From NCBI GenBank assembly GCA_917880885.1, contig OU862913.1, positions 1,240,001 to 1,304,000 of the forward strand: a DNA stretch of 64,000 nt. Reading direction: 5' to 3'. The notes under the pieces were generated by a model that was not told the origin of the DNA, searched no databases, and was given only the letters and a program-made list of their open reading frames with translations. Origin of the DNA: Limnephilus marmoratus (taxonomy: Eukaryota > Arthropoda > Insecta > Trichoptera > Limnephilidae). The stretch's first letter is position 1. Every line of letters starts with the position of its first letter. Position numbers and translations under genes: made by a program. Below are positions 19,830-64,000 of this stretch, piece by piece.

Positions 19830-20868
19830 TACGTGTATATATGTACGTGGCGTCCCGCAGGGATCGGTTCTGTCTCCGACTTTGTTTTTGTTGCATATCA
19901 ATGACCTTTTGTCATGTGCACCAATTCACTGTTATGCGGATGACAGTACAGTTCATGATAGCTTTTTGTTTGACAAGCCCCCAAAGGGCTCACAAACTCC
20001 AACAGCTCGTAGGGCTTTGAAGCAAAGAATGGACGGCTACCTCGAGAGTGTTTTCTCTTGGGGTAAAAATAATCTCGTTGAATTTAATGTTTCAAAGACC
20101 CAATCTTGTCTGATTACGTCTAAAAGGGATCGAAATGAAAATCTAGTCTCTTTCAACGGAAGCAATCTTCCGAACAGGCCCTCCATTGATATGATTGGTG
20201 TAACCCTAAGTGACCAGCTCAGGTATGGGGGCTCCATCGAAGCCAGAGTATAGTTAGCCTCCCAAAAACTGGGCGTACTGTACAGGGCCCGCAGATACTT
20301 TAATAGTACACAATGCTAACCTTGTACAAATCACAAGTACGCCCCACGGTTGAATTTGGCAGCCATCTCTGGTCTGGAGCTCCAAAATACCTGAAAAATA
20401 CCCTCGACTCTGTGCAGAAACGGGCAGTCCGTTTGATAGATTCTCCCATCTTAACAGACGGATTGCAATCTTTAGAGCACAGGCGTCGGGTGGGAATGCT
20501 ATCCTTGTTCTACCGGTATTACAATGGAAGATGCTCCGAGGAACTAGCATCATTGATCCCTTCGGCACCCGTGCATAGTCGGGAAACACGCCAAACGTGT
20601 GCCCAACATTTGTACACGGTTGACATTTGTCACATGAGAACGGGTCGTTTCTTCGACTCGTTCTTGTGTTCAACAGCTCGGCTGTGGAATGATTTGCCGG
20701 CCTCTGTGTTTCCTCCTTCCTACAACATGGGCCTCTTCAAGACCAATGTTCATTCCTTCCTCTCCTCAAAAAGACCCTCCACACAGCATCCCAGATGACA
20801 TAGGCCCTGAGGGAAATTAGTTTCCTCAGGGCCTCCTGTGTGGAGTTAATGTAAAAAAAAAAAACACG
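19830..20868 (+). mobile_element. LINE-A, 5'-truncated copy with reverse transcriptase core
   Basis: The copy encodes GVPQGSVLSPTLFLLHINDL and CYADDSTVHD (the catalytic YADD), then the C-terminal VQKRAVRLIDSPILTDGLQ and [17 protein letters not shown] ending at TAG. One in-frame stop (about 20252) and a frameshift (about 20310) break it. It ends in the hairpin tail at 20780-20850 and an A run. It is an APE-type LINE of the Jockey/CR1/L2 group; the clade is not settled. Confidence 0.9.
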
Positions 20869-21118
20869 TGTATACGCTTACTATAATTAGAAATGTTTAC
20901 AAGCAATATCTCTGTTTCATAATGCTGATGGGTTTCTTTCTTGTTTGTGTTCCGTTTTCGGCAAACGAGATCAGAGGAATCCAGATTGTGGAATTCCGCA
21001 CATTTAAGGATACCTACACGGGAGCCGGGAGTGGAGTGCTGCATTATCACCAGTCCGTCGCTAACAACCATCGTATCGTGACATTTCGCTCTACGTTGAA
21101 GTGTTACTTATTGTAACA

Positions 21119-21520
21119 CTAGCTGGATCTTGGCATGCGTTGCTTTCCATTTAATAAATAAATTATTTCTCCCTGCGTGTCCTTTCCTATTGGTCCCGTT
21201 CCCCTCCCGCCTCCCCTTCCCCTCTCGCGTTCCGATTCCTCCACCTTCCCTCTCCCCACTTCACTCCCCCCCCTTCCTCCGTCCTGTGAACCCCCCTCCC
21301 GAGTTCCCCTCCCCCTCCCAGGTACTCCTCCCCCTCCCGTATTCTCCTCCCGTATTCCCCTTCCCATATTCCCCTCCCGTATTCACCTCCCTTTCCCGGG
21401 TCCCTCTGCCCCCTCCCACATTCCATACATTCATTCCCGGTACATTCAATTTTCAAACAGCTCGTGTGCCACCCATTGCAATTTTTTACACAAATTTCAT
21501 AATGCCAGAGCTGGTATATA
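21119..21520 (+). repeat. Pyrimidine-rich repeat, RTE-tail-like
   Basis: The copy starts CTAGCTGGATCTTGGCATGC and continues into about 250 bases of C/T-rich sequence, then ACATTCAATTTTCAAACAGC. A second copy is at 30118-30475. Long open frames here are low-complexity artefacts. Confidence 0.6.
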
Positions 21521-21549
21521 TGTTATTCTGATGTATGAGTTATATGAGT

Positions 21550-21745
21550 TGACCGGTCAGTGGTTGAGTGGGCATAGCGCTTGGGTCCCACCCGAGCGTC
21601 GCGTGTTCGATTCCTCGGCTGGCTAAGTCCTCCATCACAACACAAGCAACATTTTCGGCTTTCTGTGGTGGTAGTAGGAGATTTTTAAACATTGCTGGGT
21701 TATTCGTAACCCGGAAATGTTTGTCTTTCTTTTTTAAAAAAAAAA
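21550..21745 (+). mobile_element. SINE-C, tRNA-derived
   Basis: TCAGTGGTTGAGTGGGCATA (A box) and GCGTGTTCGATTCC (B box) head the copy, followed by CTAAGTCCTCCATCACAACA and GGTGGTAGTAGGAGATTTT. A second copy is at 32633-32815. It is about 190 bases. Confidence 0.75.
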
Positions 21746-21837
21746 AAATTATTGTAAAGTTTCATTAACCATTCAGTATTTATTGCGTGAAAGAGTTATA
21801 AAAATACATCCATACAAACTTTCACCTTTATAATATT

Positions 21838-22466
21838 AACTAGCTGACCCGGCCACGCGTTGCTGCGGCTAATAAAACACTTTGTAAAATCCAACCTTTG
21901 TAACCACCGCCGTCTTTGAGTTTATCGCGAAGAGACAGACAGATGCCGCGGAGGACTTTAATTTATATTACGTAGAGATTGTGTGAAAGATTATAATAAT
22001 GTGCATGAAATGCTTGGGGTAACTAACGTATTTAAGTTAATAAGGATTAATACTGTATCCGTCTAAATAACTTTCCAATTACTGCAATGTACGTGAACAT
22101 TTTTTTAGAAGATAGAATGGGTATAGTAAGCTCTCCGTAAAAGATAGATATATGCCTTCGCGGACTTTTGTAGATCTATAAAAGAGGAATATCCCACCAT
22201 GCATTGTTTTGTTATATCTCAAAAGGATTAGGCAGCGTTTTCGATGAAAGCTACCAGGCGGCTCGACTTTGTCCGACACTTCTAACAGTTATCGTTATGT
22301 TTCAACCAATTTACACAAATCCTTGACAAATTATATACTTACCTAAACCTTCCTCACGAAACACTATCTATTGGTGAAAACCGCATGAAAATCCATTCAG
22401 TTGTTTTTGAGTTTATCGCGAACAGACAGACGAAGCGGAGGACTTTAATTTAAAATATGTAGAGAT
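21838..22466 (+). repeat. RTE-tail family copy
   Basis: This is nearly identical over its length to 9140-9797, from TAGCTGACCCGGCCACGCGT to TAAAATATGTAGAG. The high identity suggests recent spread. Confidence 0.75.
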
Positions 22467-22769
22467 TTGTGACTGTTACAAGTGTCTACGTCACCGAATG
22501 GAGACCAAGCCACGAGACACAACAGCAGTGAGTACAAACTTAATTGTGTATACTGTATCTTGTTTGGTGATATCGGGCGTAACTCGTATCGAGGTCCATA
22601 AGAGTTTTAATCGCGTAGAGTGGCCGCTGTGCCATTTCTAAACCTGTGCATCGTCACGAATCAATCTCAGAACTTACTTTTTCACATAACACTGTCTTTC
22701 TCTATATTCAATTGTTTGTGTATTTTTCACCATTTTGATAATACATACAATTCAATTTCCCGATTATCA

Positions 22770-62743
<39,974 letters not shown>

Positions 62744-62839
62744 CTGCAACAAAATATTTGATTAATTTCTGTGAATTTATAAGAAATACCACCCATTTAT
62801 GTCAAGGTGGAAAGGAATCTGGGGTGAATATGTCAAGGA

Positions 62840-63060
62840 GTGACGGGCGATGTTCATTTGATTTATTTTGTGGTTCAATCTTTTAGATTGAATAACGACA
62901 TCAAAAGATCTAGTTACTTATTACTCACTTTGCATTCGGTGTCCAAAAATGGATATCCCGAAAGGGGCGAAATTTCTTTAAAGAATTTTTTCAATTTTTT
63001 TTTTCATGCTACCAATAAAAGTTTTTCTTATTCAAATAACAGTTTATTTCTTTTAAATCT
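62840..63060. other. PLCE1 intron, no gene seen
   Basis: The sequence is AT-rich with no recognisable element. Confidence 0.4.
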
Positions 63061-63063
63061 CTA

Positions 63064-63540
63064 CATATTATAAATTAAAGTCCTCCGCCGTGTCTGTCTG
63101 TTCGTGATAAACTCGAGAACTACTGAACGGATTTTCATGAGATGGAGTGTTTCCTGAGGAAGGTTTAAGTATGTAATTTGTCAAGGATTTGTGTAAATTG
63201 GTTGAAACATAACGATAATTGTTAGAAGTGTCGGGAAAAGTCAAGCCGCCTGGTAGCTTTCATCGAAAACGCTGCCTAATTCTTTTGGAATATAACAAAA
63301 CAATGCATGGTGGGATATTCCTCTTTTATAGATCTACAAAAAGTCCGCGAAGGCATATATCTATCTTTTACGGATAGCTTACTATACCCATTCTATCTTC
63401 TAAAAAAATGTTCACGTACATTGCGGTAATTGGAAAGTTATTTAGACGGATACAGTATTAATCCTTATTAACTTAAATACGTTAGTTACCCCAAGCATTT
63501 CATGCACATTATTATAATCTTTCACACCATCTCTACTAGT
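63064..63540 (-). repeat. RTE-tail family copy, 5'-truncated
   Basis: The plus strand starts ATATTATAAATTAAAGTCCT and includes GAACTACTGAACGGATTTTC and TTCATGCACATTATTATAATC. It is the inverse of 9240-9797 and 21930-22466. Confidence 0.75.
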
Positions 63541-63694
63541 GTTGGGTAGGACACGATATCAGGATGAGTTTGTATGAGGTACTCAAATATTGAAATGAGG
63601 TGTTGAGGTGTCCCACCTCATTTGAAGTGAGGTGTTACAAAATATTTTCGCTTACGGGGGGGGGCTGGTTTTTTTTCCTTCAGCTTGATTTTCT

Positions 63695-64000
63695 TGGTTC
63701 AGAGGTGTTGGTTTTCTAATAAATACCGGGGTGGCGGTACCCATACCCGCCTCCCGTGTCTGTTATTTTTGTAATACGAAAAATGGATATAAAAAAGGCC
63801 TACCCCCTCCCCCCTTCACCACCTCTGATCCCCTCCCTGCACCCCCCTCTGATCCCCCCCACCTGCACCCCCCCTCTTATCCCTCCCCCTCCTCAGCAAC
63901 CCCCTCCACCTCATCTCAACACTGCCTCATCCTCCCTCCCTTGGGAGCTCTTGGCACTCTTGTGCGGTATTTACATAACATATAACAATAATTTAAAATA
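63695..64000. mobile_element. SINE-A head (-) and SINE-B-like 3' part (+)
   Basis: 63698-63757 is the inverse of the SINE-A head (CGGTACCCATACCCGCCTCC). 63800-63900 is C/T-rich. 63895-63985 resembles the SINE-B 3' end (GAGCTCTTGGCACTCTTGTG, CGGTATTTACATAACATA). Confidence 0.5.

Noticed and set aside
21130..21626. Pro/Ser-rich and Gly/Arg-rich frames on both strands
   Set aside because: These are low-complexity products of a C/T-rich repeat also found at 30118-30475.

Overview
The window is arthropod nuclear DNA, most likely insect. It has short GC-rich exons in AT-rich introns with GT/AG splice sites, TTAGG-type repeats, and many insect-style transposable elements (RTE, Jockey-group, R2/R4-type and Penelope retroelements; mariner, hAT, Harbinger and TTAA-target DNA elements). 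The order cannot be fixed from sequence alone.

Two conserved host genes are present. On the + strand, ten exons between 2091 and 18785 join in phase into the last 407 residues of CstF-50 (CSTF1), the WD40 subunit of cleavage stimulation factor. The first coding exon (about 24 residues) is not in the window. On the - strand, seventeen exons from 62743 down to 22809 join in phase into about 1,160 residues of phospholipase C epsilon (PLCE1). They cover the end of the RasGEF domain, a long Ser/Arg-rich linker, the PH-like and EF-hand regions, and the first exon of the catalytic X domain with its first catalytic histidine. The rest of the lipase core, C2 and RA domains are not found, and neither is the N-terminus. 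Because PLCE1 must continue below 22809, where CSTF1 lies on the other strand, CSTF1 may be nested inside a PLCE1 intron, or the assembly may be joined wrongly.

Layout: 1-2090 foldback elements and TTAGG/poly-G array; 2091-19210 CSTF1 with introns full of repeats, including two dimeric minisatellites; 19262-22800 SINE, LINE and RTE-tail copies; 22809-62743 PLCE1 exons separated by nested elements; 62744-64000 RTE-tail and SINE pieces.

Labels used below: LINE-A is an APE-type LINE with a YADD reverse transcriptase and a two-stem hairpin 3' end. SINE-A ends in the same hairpin tail as LINE-A, so it probably borrows LINE-A machinery. SINE-B and SINE-C are tRNA-headed SINEs. The RTE-tail family is a repeat starting near TAGCTGACCCGGCC and ending near TTTATAATATGTAGAG. 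No bacterial genes, CRISPR arrays, rRNA genes or intact tRNA genes were seen. Exon boundaries were set by hand from splice consensus, reading phase and family similarity. Repeat boundaries are approximate unless a target duplication is stated.
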